From NCBI GenBank assembly GCA_016930695.1, contig JAFGGD010000008.1, forward strand, positions 62,001 to 126,000: a stretch of DNA of 64,000 bases. The letters are read 5' to 3'. Origin of the DNA: Candidatus Eisenbacteria bacterium. Lineage in GTDB: Bacteria > Orphanbacterota > Orphanbacteria > Orphanbacterales > Orphanbacteraceae. Below the pieces are notes generated by a model. It worked only from the letters and a program-made list of their open reading frames with translations, had not been told where the DNA came from and ran no database searches. Below, in pieces: positions 22,851 through 31,303 of the stretch. The position numbers and the translations under genes were made by a program. Position 1 is the first letter of the stretch; the number at the start of each line of letters is the position of its first letter.

Positions 22851-23846
22851 ATGGGCGGATCGATTGATTGGTCGCCGGTCGCCGCGGCCATGGAAGAAGG
22901 ACGGAGCTTTCTCGTCACGAGCCACGTCAACCCCGAGGGGGACGCCATCGGCTCGGAGATGGCGCTCGTCCGTTTTCTGCGCCAGCGGGGGAAGACGGTC
23001 CGCATCGTCAACCCGAGTCCCACGCCGGAAAACTGCCGTTTCCTCGACCCGGAGGGAGAGATCATCGTCTACGATCCCTCCCGTGAAGAGGCGGTGTTGC
23101 GCGGCGTGGACACCGTTTTCGTGCTCGATCTCTCCAGCTGGGACCAACTCGGCGATTTCGCGGAGCCGCTTCGCCTCCGAGGTCCGAGACGGGTCTGTAT
23201 CGACCACCACCGGGGTCCGGACGAGGACATCGCCGAGGTTCTGATCCGGGACACGAGCGCGGCGGCGGCGGGCCTTCTGGTCTACGAAATGATCCGGGAG
23301 CTGGGGGGTGATTTCGACGCCGCCATGGTGGAGGCGCTCTACGCCACCATCATCATCGACACCGGCTCTTTTCACTTCTCCAACACCGACGCGCGGGCGC
23401 TCAGGGCGGCGGCGGACCTGGTCGAGCGGGGCGCCCGCCCGGACCGGATCTACAGATACGCCTTCGAGGATCGTCGCTGGGCTTCGGCGAAGCTGCTCGC
23501 TCCGGTTCTCTCCACGCTGGACCGGACCGGCGACGGCCGGATCGCGTGGATCCACGTGACCCGCGAGATGATCAAGAAGGCGAACGGCCGTTACGAGGAC
23601 GTGGAAGGCTTCATCGAAATCCCACGGGGGGTCCGCGGCGTGGAGGTGTGCGCCTTTTTCAAAGAGCACGACCCGGAGACGATCCGGATCAGCCTCCGCT
23701 CCAACGGGGATGTGGACCTTCACCGTTTCGCCCAGTCCCACGGCGGCGGCGGCCACTCCAAGGCGGCCGGTATCACCTTCCAGGGGAGTCTCGAAGAGGC
23801 GATCCGCGGGATCGTCTCCGGCCTGGAGGCGCTGGTGGGGGGCTGA
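22851..23846 (+). CDS. nrnA: DHH/DHHA1 phosphoesterase, NrnA-like
   Basis: The protein has 331 residues from ATG 22851, preceded by GGGGAGGTACGG. DHH motifs: TSHVNPEGDAIGSE (motif I), a DLSSWDQLG segment (motif II), CIDHHRGPD (motif III) and TIIIDTGSFHF (motif IV). The C-terminal DHHA1 domain ends in the GGGGHSKAAG signature. NrnA enzymes degrade nano-RNA and dephosphorylate pAp to AMP, protecting sulfate metabolism; in organisms with cyclic dinucleotides they can also clear pApA or pGpG. The gene has its own promoter and no operon partner within 140 nt. Confidence 0.93.
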   Translation: MGGSIDWSPVAAAMEEGRSFLVTSHVNPEGDAIGSEMALVRFLRQRGKTVRIVNPSPTPENCRFLDPEGEIIVYDPSREEAVLRGVDTVFVLDLSSWDQLGDFAEPLRLRGPRRVCIDHHRGPDEDIAEVLIRDTSAAAAGLLVYEMIRELGGDFDAAMVEALYATIIIDTGSFHFSNTDARALRAAADLVERGARPDRIYRYAFEDRRWASAKLLAPVLSTLDRTGDGRIAWIHVTREMIKKANGRYEDVEGFIEIPRGVRGVEVCAFFKEHDPETIRISLRSNGDVDLHRFAQSHGGGGHSKAAGITFQGSLEEAIRGIVSGLEALVGG

Positions 23847-23934
23847 CGCCCTTCCCGGAGAGCGCGGGTTTCCTTCCCCCCCGACGCAATTCCCGCCCGG
23901 TTTTCCACCGCGAGACGCGCGCGCGGCGGAAGGT

Positions 23935-23964
23935 TTGTGCCCGATCCGCCCGAAATGCTATGTT
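23935..23964 (+). promoter_or_regulatory. Putative sigma70-type promoter for the ccm operon
   Basis: TTGTGC (23935-23940), an 18-nt spacer and TATGTT (23959-23964) lie 24 nt before the ccmE ATG, ahead of nine tightly packed genes. Confidence 0.55.
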
Positions 23965-23988
23965 CCGGGAAACCCGGAGGGATCGACG

Positions 23989-24408
23989 ATGGCCGTGGGC
24001 AAAGGGGTCCGGCTGGGCGTCGGGATCGCCGTCATTCTCGCCGCTTCGCTTTATCTCGGGATCACCGGTTTCCGTGAGGGGAAGGCGTACTACCACACCG
24101 TCGAGGAGATGGAGCGGGAGGGGAACGCGCTCGCCGGAACGAGGATCAAGGTGGGAGGGCGCGTCGAGCCGGGGAGCCTCGGCTGGGCCGGCTCGGGGCT
24201 CCGTTTTCGCCTCGCCCAGGACGGGCGGGCGATCCCGGTTCTCTACACGGGCGACGCTCCCGTGCCGGACACCTTCGGCGAGGGTTCCGAGGCGGTGATC
24301 GAGGGGACGCTCCGAGAAGACGGCCTTTTCGAAGCGCGCCGGATCCAAACCAAGTGCGCCTCCAAGTATGAAGCGGCTTACGGCCGGAGCGGGACGGGCG
24401 GGTCGTGA
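23989..24408 (+). CDS. ccmE: Cytochrome c maturation protein CcmE, Cys-type variant
   Basis: The protein has 139 residues with an N-terminal membrane anchor (about 8-25) and an OB-fold domain (IKVGGRVEPGSL, FRLAQDGRAIPVLYTGDAPVPDTF, GSEAVIEG). Standard CcmE carries HxxxY, with the His covalently binding heme. Here the motif is C123-A-S-K-Y127, the CxxxY form known from archaea and some Deltaproteobacteria, where it is linked with absence of CcmH. The protein chaperones heme from CcmC to CcmF outside the cytoplasmic membrane. The stop overlaps the ccmF GTG start. ATG 23989 follows CCGGAGGGATCG. Confidence 0.93.
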   Translation: MAVGKGVRLGVGIAVILAASLYLGITGFREGKAYYHTVEEMEREGNALAGTRIKVGGRVEPGSLGWAGSGLRFRLAQDGRAIPVLYTGDAPVPDTFGEGSEAVIEGTLREDGLFEARRIQTKCASKYEAAYGRSGTGGS

Positions 24409-26378
24409 ACGAACTGGGAAGCATCGCCGTCGTCGCCCTCTGGCCGGTGACGCTCTTCGGCGCCGCCGCCTCCTGGATCGGCGCGTTCCGCCGGAACGGC
24501 CCGACGAACGCCGCCGGCGCCCGGAGCCTGCCCGTCGCCGCGGCGCTCGCCACCCTCGCCGTCGCCGCGCTGGCGGCGCTCTTTCTGACCGATGATTTCC
24601 GCAACGGCTACGTGGCGGGCCATTCCAACGCCGCCCTTCCTCTTCCGTACAAGGCCGCCGCCCTTTGGGCCGGCCAGGAGGGATCGCTCCTCTTTTGGAA
24701 CTGGCTGCTCCTCCTCTTCGGCGCGGCTGCGGCGCGAAGCGCCCGAAAACGCCACCCCGACCTCGCCCCCTGGACGACGGCGATCCTGCTCACCGGTTGC
24801 TTTTTCTTTTCGCATCTGAATCTCTTCGCCGTGAACCCATTCCGGACGCTCGTCGCCGCCGGCCCGGCGGGTCCCGTCCCCTTCACGCCTCCCGACGGAA
24901 TGGGGCTGAACCCGCTCCTGCAGCACCCGGTGATGGTGATTCATCCGCCCCTTCTCTACATCGGTTACGTGGGGTTCTCGGTCCCGTTCGCCCTCGCCCT
25001 GGCGGCGCTGATCGCCCGTCCCGCCGGCTCGGCCTGGCTCCGGACGGTCCGCCTCTGGACCCTCTTCTCCTGGACGGCGCTCACCGCCGGTATTTTGCTC
25101 GGCATGCGCTGGGCCTACGTCGAACTCGGCTGGGGGGGATACTGGTCCTGGGATCCGGTGGAGAACGCCTCCCTGCTCCCCTGGTTCACCGCCACGGCAT
25201 TCCTCCACTCCGTGGTCGTCCAGGAGAGGCGGGCGATGTTCAAGACATGGAACGCGGCTCTCCTCGCGCTCACCTATTTTCTCTGCGTCTTCGGAACCTT
25301 CCTCACACGGAGCGGGATCGTCAGTTCGGTGCACGCCTTCGCGCGGAGCCCGGTGGGGGGACCCTTCGCGGTTTATTTGATCGCGGGCGCGGCGCTCACG
25401 CTGCTCTTGATCGTCGCGAGGCGGCGCTATCTGGCGGGCGAGGCTCCGATCGACGGGCTCCTCTCCCGCGAGTCCGCCTTCCTTCTGAACAACATCGTCC
25501 TTCTGGTCGCCTGTTTCGCCGTGCTCTGGGGCACCTTCTATCCGGTTCTCTCCGAGGCGATGGGGGGAGGGGAGGTGAGCGTGGGGGCGGAATACTACAA
25601 CCGGGTGAACGTTCCGCTCGGCCTCTTTTTACTCGCCCTCGCCGGCGCTGCGCCGGCCTTCGTCTGGCGGCGGAGCGATCCCCGCCGCGCCGGGCGCGTT
25701 CTCGCGGCGCCCGCGGCGGCGGCGATCCTGTCGATCGTGGCGCTACGCGTCTCCGGCGTGATCGACCCGCGGGCGCTCGTCGCCGTGGCGATCGTCCTCT
25801 TCGCCCTCCTTTCGGCGGCGCTCGACATCGGCCGCGGGGCGGCGGCGCGGGCGCGCCGGCTCGGCGTCCCGCTCTTCCGCGCTCTCCCCGGGCTGGTCCC
25901 CGCGCGGCCGAGACGGTACGGCGGTATCCTGGCGCACCTCGGCGTGGCGCTCCTCTTCCTCGGTCTCGCGGGCGCCGCATTCAACAGGAGCGCCCAGGCG
26001 GAGCTGGCGATCGGCGACGCGCTCTCCCTCGGCGGCACGCGATTCCGCCTGGAGCGGATGGAGGAGGGGGAGACGGAGAACTTCGATCTATTCCGGTGTG
26101 AAATATCATCCTGGGAAGGAGGGAAGAGGACCGGTTTCTTCCGGCCCGAGATCCGTCGCTACCGAGCCGGCGGGCAGACCACGTCGGAGATCGAAATCCG
26201 CTCGGATTTTCGGCGCGATCTTTACGTGGTGTTCGCCTCGGTCGGTCCGAATGACGGCGCGGTCGTTCAGGTGTACGAGAATCCACTGGTCCGTTGGATC
26301 TGGATCGGTGGCGTGCTGATCGTCGCGGGCGCGCTCCTCGCCCTCGCGCCGCCCGCCGGACGGAGGACGAAACGATGA
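24405..26378 (+). CDS. ccmF: Cytochrome c heme lyase subunit CcmF
   Basis: The 657-residue multi-spanning membrane protein carries the WWD-type heme-handling motif (GWGGYWSWDPVENASLLPW, about 243-261). Flanking conserved His are present (HPVMVIHPPLLYIGYVG; later HSVVVQERR). The C-terminal part has a large periplasmic segment and ends with a final helix (WIWIGGVLIVAGALLAL). With CcmE it ligates heme to apocytochrome CxxCH motifs on the outer face of the membrane. GTG start overlaps the ccmE stop, and the next gene overlaps its stop by 4 nt. Confidence 0.95.
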   Translation: MNELGSIAVVALWPVTLFGAAASWIGAFRRNGPTNAAGARSLPVAAALATLAVAALAALFLTDDFRNGYVAGHSNAALPLPYKAAALWAGQEGSLLFWNWLLLLFGAAAARSARKRHPDLAPWTTAILLTGCFFFSHLNLFAVNPFRTLVAAGPAGPVPFTPPDGMGLNPLLQHPVMVIHPPLLYIGYVGFSVPFALALAALIARPAGSAWLRTVRLWTLFSWTALTAGILLGMRWAYVELGWGGYWSWDPVENASLLPWFTATAFLHSVVVQERRAMFKTWNAALLALTYFLCVFGTFLTRSGIVSSVHAFARSPVGGPFAVYLIAGAALTLLLIVARRRYLAGEAPIDGLLSRESAFLLNNIVLLVACFAVLWGTFYPVLSEAMGGGEVSVGAEYYNRVNVPLGLFLLALAGAAPAFVWRRSDPRRAGRVLAAPAAAAILSIVALRVSGVIDPRALVAVAIVLFALLSAALDIGRGAAARARRLGVPLFRALPGLVPARPRRYGGILAHLGVALLFLGLAGAAFNRSAQAELAIGDALSLGGTRFRLERMEEGETENFDLFRCEISSWEGGKRTGFFRPEIRRYRAGGQTTSEIEIRSDFRRDLYVVFASVGPNDGAVVQVYENPLVRWIWIGGVLIVAGALLALAPPAGRRTKR

Positions 26379-26608
26379 GTCTCCTCTATCTCCTGGTGCC
26401 CGCCGCGGCGGTCCTCGCGTTGGTCCTTCCCCTTCTCCGCGCGGCGCTCCCGGCCGGGGAGGCGGGCGGGTCGCGGGAGGAACGGGAGCGGGCGTTTCTG
26501 GAGATCCTCGGCGAGATCGACGACGATCGGGATCTGGGACTTCTGGAGGAGGAGGACCGGGAGGAGTTCCTCCGGCACGCGGAAGAGGAGGAGGACCGGA
26601 ATGTGTAG
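26375..26608 (+). CDS. Small membrane-anchored acidic protein, resembles the CcmI N-terminus
   Basis: The protein has 77 residues: one N-terminal helix (LLYLLVPAAAVLALVLPLLRAAL) and then a very acidic, helical tail (EERERAFLEILGEIDDDRDLGLLEEEDREEFLRHAEEEE). The pattern Arg/Glu-rich helix, L-x-E-I/L-E-x-D-x-x-x-G-L resembles the first module of CcmI/CycH, which binds the apocytochrome or CcmFH, but the TPR part is missing. It starts inside the ccmF stop codon and overlaps the next gene by 8 nt, so co-translation is certain in outline. Role in cytochrome c maturation is inferred from context. Confidence 0.7.
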   Translation: MSLLYLLVPAAAVLALVLPLLRAALPAGEAGGSREERERAFLEILGEIDDDRDLGLLEEEDREEFLRHAEEEEDRNV

Positions 26609-27590
26609 GCGGTCGCTTCTTCTTCTCGCCGCGTTTCTCGCCGCGTTTCTCGCCGCCTCGGGCGCCGCGTCCGGCGCGACCCTCCGGGGCGCGGTGGAGG
26701 ACGGCACCGGCTTCGGGATCCGGGGGGAAGCGCCGGTCCGGCTCGTCTGCATGAGCGGCGGGGAATGGGTCGCGGGCGACGGGCGGTCCGGGTTCCGTTT
26801 CGACGGTCTTCCCGAAGGCGCGGAGAATCCCTTCATCCTTCACGCCGAGTACCTGGGCGTTCTTTACAGGCTCCCCTTGGTTCTCGGCGCGGGGGCGGAC
26901 ACGACCGCGGCGATCGCCGTTTACGACACGACCCGCTCCGGTGAGGCGCTCGTCGTGGCGGAGTTGGAGATCCGTCTCGTTCGGGAAGAGGGACGTCTCC
27001 GAATCGATCAGATCTATCGGGTGGAGAACCGATCCGATCCGCCGCGCACCGCAATCGATCCCGGCCGGGGGGTCTTCGCCGCTCGGCTTCCCCTCCCCGC
27101 CGCCGAGGCGAATGATCTTTCCGTCGCCGCGTCGGACGGCGTGGTCCCCGAGCGCCTCGACCCCCTGCCCGGCGCGGAGGCGGACGAGGTGCGCGTCGAT
27201 CACGCCTTCCGTCCCGGATTCAACGCGGTGGCGGTGACTTACGACGCCTTGTACCCGGGCTCCTTCGACTTCCGCATCTTCGTCCCTTACCCGATCGGCC
27301 GGCTATTGCTGGTCGCGCCGGCGGGGGCGGAGGTGGAGGGCGCCGGGCTGGAGCGGGCCCACATGGGCGGCCGCGGTCCGGCGGTTTGGTTTCGCGAGGA
27401 GCTGGCGCCGGGCGGCGAGATTCGCTTTACGATTCAAGGAGGCGAGGCGGCGCCGGAGGAGGCGGGCGGCGACGTCGGCCTCGGACCCTTCCCCTTCGAG
27501 GAGCGCGCCCCGCTGATCGTCGTCCTCGCGGCGGCGGTTCTCCTGGGGACGCTCGCCGCGGCGCTTCTTCGCCCGGGGAGAGGACGATGA
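26601..27590 (+). CDS. Exported, C-terminally membrane-anchored protein of unknown function in the ccm operon
   Basis: The protein has 329 residues. A signal peptide (MCRRSLLLLAAFLAAFLAASGAASG) leads to a beta-rich extracytoplasmic region, and a C-terminal helix (LIVVLAAAVLLGTLAAALL) with Arg-rich end anchors it. Residues about 30-110 resemble a carboxypeptidase-regulatory-type beta-sandwich; about 110-290 contain a second beta domain (LRIDQIYRVENRS, FDFRIFVPYPIGRLLLV). No CxxC, no heme motif. It is embedded between the CcmI-like gene and ccmA by short overlaps, so a role in heme or apocytochrome handling outside the membrane is plausible. I do not recognise a named family. Confidence 0.75.
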   Translation: MCRRSLLLLAAFLAAFLAASGAASGATLRGAVEDGTGFGIRGEAPVRLVCMSGGEWVAGDGRSGFRFDGLPEGAENPFILHAEYLGVLYRLPLVLGAGADTTAAIAVYDTTRSGEALVVAELEIRLVREEGRLRIDQIYRVENRSDPPRTAIDPGRGVFAARLPLPAAEANDLSVAASDGVVPERLDPLPGAEADEVRVDHAFRPGFNAVAVTYDALYPGSFDFRIFVPYPIGRLLLVAPAGAEVEGAGLERAHMGGRGPAVWFREELAPGGEIRFTIQGGEAAPEEAGGDVGLGPFPFEERAPLIVVLAAAVLLGTLAAALLRPGRGR

Positions 27591-28306
27591 ACGGCGCGCC
27601 GGTGCTGGAGGTGCTCGGTCTCGGCCGCCGTTTCGGCGCGGTTCGTGCGCCGGAGCGAGTCGACCTGGAGTTGGGGGCGGGGGAGACGGCGCTTCTCCTC
27701 GGCGCGAACGGGACGGGAAAGACCACGCTTCTCCGAATGATCGCCGGTCTTCTCCCGCCGAGCGAGGGGGAGGTGCGCGTCGGCGGATTGTCCCCCCGCC
27801 GAGACGGGGCGGAGGCGCGGCGGCGGATCGGTTTCCTCTCCCACGCCCCGGGTCTTTATCCGGAGCTGACCGCCGCCGAGAACCTGCGTTTCTTCGCCCG
27901 CCTTTACGGCGCGCGGGAGCACGGCGCGCGGGTCGCCGGACTCCTCGAGGAGTCGGGGCTCGCCGGTTGGGAGGAAGAGCCCGTGCGTTCCTTTTCACGG
28001 GGAATGATCCAGCGGCTCGCCCTCGCCCGCGTTTTTCTTCACGACCCGGATCTGCTCCTTCTGGACGAGCCTTTCACCGGGCTGGATCGACGGGGGACGG
28101 AGGCGCTCGCGGACCGTCTCGCGCGGCGCGCCGCGGCGGGAGGGACGGCGCTGCTCGCCACACATAGAATCGACGCGGCGGCCCGTCTCGGCGACAGGGC
28201 GGTGATTCTGCGCAAGAGGCGTCCCGCCCGCATCGTCGATCTCTCCGGCGCCGGGGAGGAAGGGCGCGTCTCGGCGCTCCGGTCCGCCCTGGAAGAGGAT
28301 GCGTGA
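27587..28306 (+). CDS. ccmA: ABC transporter ATP-binding protein CcmA
   Basis: The protein has 239 residues from ATG 27587. It has a Walker A motif GANGTGKTTLL, a Q-loop region in FLSHAPGLYPELTAAENL, a signature FSRGMIQRLALARV, a Walker B motif LLLLDEPFTGLD and an H-loop ATHR. Best fit is CcmA, the ATPase that with CcmB and CcmC releases holo-CcmE. The signature Gly-Gly is replaced by Arg-Gly (SRG), which is common in CcmA-like and ABC-2 ATPases. It overlaps the exported protein gene upstream and ccmB downstream by 4 nt each. Confidence 0.93.
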   Translation: MNGAPVLEVLGLGRRFGAVRAPERVDLELGAGETALLLGANGTGKTTLLRMIAGLLPPSEGEVRVGGLSPRRDGAEARRRIGFLSHAPGLYPELTAAENLRFFARLYGAREHGARVAGLLEESGLAGWEEEPVRSFSRGMIQRLALARVFLHDPDLLLLDEPFTGLDRRGTEALADRLARRAAAGGTALLATHRIDAAARLGDRAVILRKRRPARIVDLSGAGEEGRVSALRSALEEDA

Positions 28307-28980
28307 TGGGCGCGGCGGCTCAGGCGGCGGCGATCCTCCGCAAGGATCTCCTCGTGGAGTTCAGGAACCGGCAGGCGCTCGGCACGATGATCCTTTTCGC
28401 GCTCCTCGTGGTGCTGGTCCTCGCCTTCGCCTTCGAGCCGACCGCCGAGGAGAGCCGCCGGATCGGTCCCGGCATTCTCTGGATCGCCTTCGCCTTCGCG
28501 GGGACGATCGGCCTGGAGCACACGTCCTCGTCGGAGAGAACCCTCGGCGGGATGGAGGCGCTCCTCGCCTCTCCCCTCGATCGCGGGACGCTCTATCTCG
28601 CCAAGCTGCTCGCGAACACGATCTTTCTCTTCCTCGCCGAGTGCGCCGTGCTCCCCTTCTTCGTCGTCTTTTTTGATGTGAACCTATTACCCTTTTTGTG
28701 GAAATTGCTCGCCCTCGCCCTCGCCGGCACGGTCGGGTTCTGCGCCGCCGGCACGCTTCTCTCGGCGGTTACGGCGGGTACCCGTCTCCGGGGGGTGCTC
28801 CTGCCGGTGCTTCTCTTCCCGGTGGTCGTGCCGGTGTTGGTCGCGGCGGTGGAGGGGACCGCGGCCCTTTTCGACGGGCGTTCGGCGGCGGGCTCCTTCC
28901 GGATCCTGATCGCCTTCGACGCGATCTTCACGGCCGCCGCGGCGCTCCTCTTCGGCGCGGCGTTGGAGGAAGGCGGATGA
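28303..28980 (+). CDS. ccmB: Heme exporter subunit CcmB
   Basis: The protein has 225 residues with six predicted helices. The start AILRKDLLVEFRNRQALGTM and the family segments GILWIAFAFAGTIGLEHTSSSE..LGGMEALLASPLDRGTLYLAKLL and LLPVLLFPVVVPVLVAA are diagnostic for CcmB. It is the permease partner of CcmA in the CcmABCD complex in the inner membrane. It lies in the operon between ccmA and ccmC with 4-nt overlaps on both sides. Confidence 0.94.
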   Translation: MMGAAAQAAAILRKDLLVEFRNRQALGTMILFALLVVLVLAFAFEPTAEESRRIGPGILWIAFAFAGTIGLEHTSSSERTLGGMEALLASPLDRGTLYLAKLLANTIFLFLAECAVLPFFVVFFDVNLLPFLWKLLALALAGTVGFCAAGTLLSAVTAGTRLRGVLLPVLLFPVVVPVLVAAVEGTAALFDGRSAAGSFRILIAFDAIFTAAAALLFGAALEEGG

Positions 28981-29672
28981 GCGGACGCTCCGATCGCCGA
29001 GTGGGGATTCTCCTCGGGGCGGCGGTGCTCTTCCTCGCGGCCGCCCTGGCGCTCGTCTTCGGTTGGGCGCCGGAGGAGAGGACCATGGGTCCGATCCAGA
29101 AGATCTTCTACATCCACGTCCCGAGCGCCTGGGTGGCGTTTCTCGCCTTCTTCGTCGTTTTCGCGGCCTCCATCGCCTACCTGGCGGCGCGGCGGGAGCG
29201 CTACGACCGGATCGCCGCATCCTCCGCCGAGGTGGGCCTTCTCTTCTGCACCCTCGTACTGATCACAGGGCCGATCTGGGCCAAGCCGGTTTGGGGAGTC
29301 TGGTGGACCTGGGACCCGCGGCTCACGTCGACACTGGTCCTCTGGTTCCTTTACCTCGGATATTTCGCGCTCCGCTCCTATCTGCCGCCGGGGTCGAGGC
29401 GATCCGCGCTGTCGGCGGTGCTCGGCGTGATCGGTTTCCTCGACGTGCCGGTGATCTACTTCTCCATTCGTTGGTGGCGGAACCAGCACCCTTCGCCGGT
29501 GCTCGCCGGCGGGGAGGGATCGGGGCTCGATCCGCGCATGCGCCTCGCCTTCTTCTTCTCCCTCGCCGCCTTCACCGTTCTCTACGCCGCCCTCCTCGCG
29601 GCGCGTTTGGGGCTCGCGGAGAGGCGCGCGCGCGCGGAGCGTCTTCTCGATGAGTGGAGGGAGAGGACATGA
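28977..29672 (+). CDS. ccmC: Heme-handling protein CcmC
   Basis: The protein has 231 residues, six membrane helices. It carries the tryptophan-rich heme motif VWWTWDPRLTSTLVLWFLY (about 100-118) with flanking His residues (FYIHVPSAWVAF; NQHPSPVL). It delivers heme to CcmE. ATG 28977 overlaps the ccmB stop; upstream in-frame sequence inside ccmB is not part of the gene. It ends overlapping the CcmD-like gene. Confidence 0.95.
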   Translation: MSGRSDRRVGILLGAAVLFLAAALALVFGWAPEERTMGPIQKIFYIHVPSAWVAFLAFFVVFAASIAYLAARRERYDRIAASSAEVGLLFCTLVLITGPIWAKPVWGVWWTWDPRLTSTLVLWFLYLGYFALRSYLPPGSRRSALSAVLGVIGFLDVPVIYFSIRWWRNQHPSPVLAGGEGSGLDPRMRLAFFFSLAAFTVLYAALLAARLGLAERRARAERLLDEWRERT

Positions 29673-29959
29673 GGGGGGCGAGGCGAGCGGCGGCCGGTCT
29701 GTTCCTGGCGTTCTTCTTCCTTCTGTGCGCGGCGGCGCGCGCGGGCGAGCCGGCGGTCGAAAAGGAAGCGATCCGCGGCGGAGCGACTCCCCGCCGCGCC
29801 GGAACGGTCGCCGCCGCCTATCTGCTGACCGGTGGGGCGGTCGCTGCTTATCTTCTCGCGGTGTTCGCCGGGCGCCGCCGATGGGACCGGCGGATCGCCC
29901 GGCTGGAGGAGAGGCGCGGGCGGGAGGATCGGAAACCGGGCTCGGGGGATGCGGAATGA
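29669..29959 (+). CDS. CcmD-like small membrane protein with an extra N-terminal signal segment
   Basis: The protein has 96 residues. The C-terminal half, a single helix (AAYLLTGGAVAAYLLAVFAG) followed by RRRWDRRIARLEERR, matches the size and topology of CcmD, which stabilises the CcmABC-CcmE complex. Unlike ordinary CcmD (about 50-70 aa) it has a signal-peptide-like N-terminus (LFLAFFFLLCAAARAGEP) and a short extracytoplasmic loop. It starts inside the ccmC stop and overlaps endonuclease IV by 4 nt. Identification rests on position and topology, not on sequence identity. Confidence 0.65.
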   Translation: MRGARRAAAGLFLAFFFLLCAAARAGEPAVEKEAIRGGATPRRAGTVAAAYLLTGGAVAAYLLAVFAGRRRWDRRIARLEERRGREDRKPGSGDAE

Positions 29960-30807
29960 ACCTCGGCGCGCACATGTCGATCGCCGGCGGGGTGGAACTC
30001 GCGCTGGAGAGGGGATTGTCGATCGGCTGCCGCGCGGTGCAGCTCTTCACCAAGAACAACAACCGGTGGAGCGGCCCGCCGATCGCGCCGGAGGAGGCGG
30101 AGCGTTTCCGCGTCCTCGCCCGCGAATTCCCCCCCGGATTCCTCGTTTCCCACACCGCCTATCTGATCAACCTCGGCTCGCCGAAAGAGGAAGTCCTCGA
30201 GAAATCCCTCGCGGCGATGCGGGACGAGCTGGAAAGGGCGGAGACGCTCGGCCTCGCCGGCGTGGTGCTCCATCCGGGGAGCCATCTGGGCGAGGGGGAG
30301 GAGTGGGGTTTGAAACGAATCGCCGCGTCCCTCGACCTCGTGCACGGGGAGACCGCCGGTTTCCGGACCCTGACGCTCCTGGAGAACACCGCCGGCCAGG
30401 GGAGCAACCTCGGATACCGCTTCGAGCAGCTCGCCGCGATTATGGGGCGGGTTCGCCGGCCGGAGAGGATCGGCGTCTGCTTCGACACCTGCCACGCCTT
30501 CGCCGCCGGCTATCCGATCCGTGAAAGGAAAGGTTACCTGCAAACCTTTCGCGACTTCGACCGAATCGTCGGTCTCGACCGTTTGCGTGCGATTCACCTC
30601 AACGATTCCGTCGGGCCCCTCGGCGGGCGGAAGGACCGGCACGCTCCGATCGGCGAGGGGGAGATCGGCCGGGAGGGATTCGCCCATTTCGTGAACGAGC
30701 GCCGCTTCCGCAAGATACCGATGATCCTGGAGACCCCCAAATCGGAAGACCTCCACGAGGACGTCGAGAACCTGCGTGTGCTCCGCTCTCTCCGGAAGAA
30801 GAAGTAG
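29956..30807 (+). CDS. nfo: Endonuclease IV (AP endonuclease)
   Basis: The protein has 283 residues from ATG 29956, an AP2Ec TIM barrel. The zinc ligands are in the characteristic segments NLGAHMSIAGG, SHTAYLINL, VLHPGSHLG, LLENTAGQG, GVCFDTCHAFAAGY, HLNDS, KDRHAPIGEGEIG and PMILETP. It cleaves DNA at abasic sites in base excision repair. It is the last gene of the ccm transcript by overlap but functionally unrelated; this may simply reflect operon packing. It converges with queF, 13 nt away. Confidence 0.96.
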   Translation: MNLGAHMSIAGGVELALERGLSIGCRAVQLFTKNNNRWSGPPIAPEEAERFRVLAREFPPGFLVSHTAYLINLGSPKEEVLEKSLAAMRDELERAETLGLAGVVLHPGSHLGEGEEWGLKRIAASLDLVHGETAGFRTLTLLENTAGQGSNLGYRFEQLAAIMGRVRRPERIGVCFDTCHAFAAGYPIRERKGYLQTFRDFDRIVGLDRLRAIHLNDSVGPLGGRKDRHAPIGEGEIGREGFAHFVNERRFRKIPMILETPKSEDLHEDVENLRVLRSLRKKK

Positions 30808-30820
30808 GCGGCGGGTTCTC

Positions 30821-31180
30821 CTACGGTTCCTCGCCGTGTTCGGCGGTCACGTCGGTGGAGATTCCCCCCCGCACGAAGAAGTGTCCCTCCACGCGCATCC
30901 AGCGGGGCCGGATCGCCGCGACCAGGTCGTCCAGAATCCGGTTGGTCACCGCCTCGTGGAACGCCCCCTCGTTCCGGAAGGACCACAGGTAGAGCTTCAG
31001 CGATTTCAGCTCCACGCAGAGACGGTCCGGCGTGTAGTCGATCTCGACGTGGGCGAAGTCCGGCTGCCCCGTCATCGGGCAGAGGCAGGTGAATTCGGGG
31101 CAGTCGAAATGAATCCGGTAATCCCTCTCCGGGTTCGGGTTCTCGAATGTCTCCAGTTCGCGGGTCGGTTCGGTCGGCAT
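30821..31180 (-). CDS. queF: NADPH-dependent 7-cyano-7-deazaguanine reductase
   Basis: The protein has 119 residues, the unimodular (B. subtilis-type) form. The active-site Cys lies in [14 protein letters not shown], the catalytic Asp in the same segment, and the QueF signature [20 protein letters not shown] is complete. It reduces preQ0 to preQ1 for queuosine tRNA modification. No other que gene or preQ1 riboswitch is seen around it. The 123-nt gap to the next gene upstream holds no evident feature. Confidence 0.96.
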   Translation of the reverse strand: MPTEPTRELETFENPNPERDYRIHFDCPEFTCLCPMTGQPDFAHVEIDYTPDRLCVELKSLKLYLWSFRNEGAFHEAVTNRILDDLVAAIRPRWMRVEGHFFVRGGISTDVTAEHGEEP

Positions 31181-31303
31181 CGCGCGCCCTCCTCGATGGG
31201 GATTGTAGCGCCAAGGGGCTGCGGCGCCAAGGGGGCGGCCGAGGCGCAGGAACGTTTCACGGACCGATCGCGCCCGGCGATACCGGTTTTCCGGATAGCG
31301 CCG

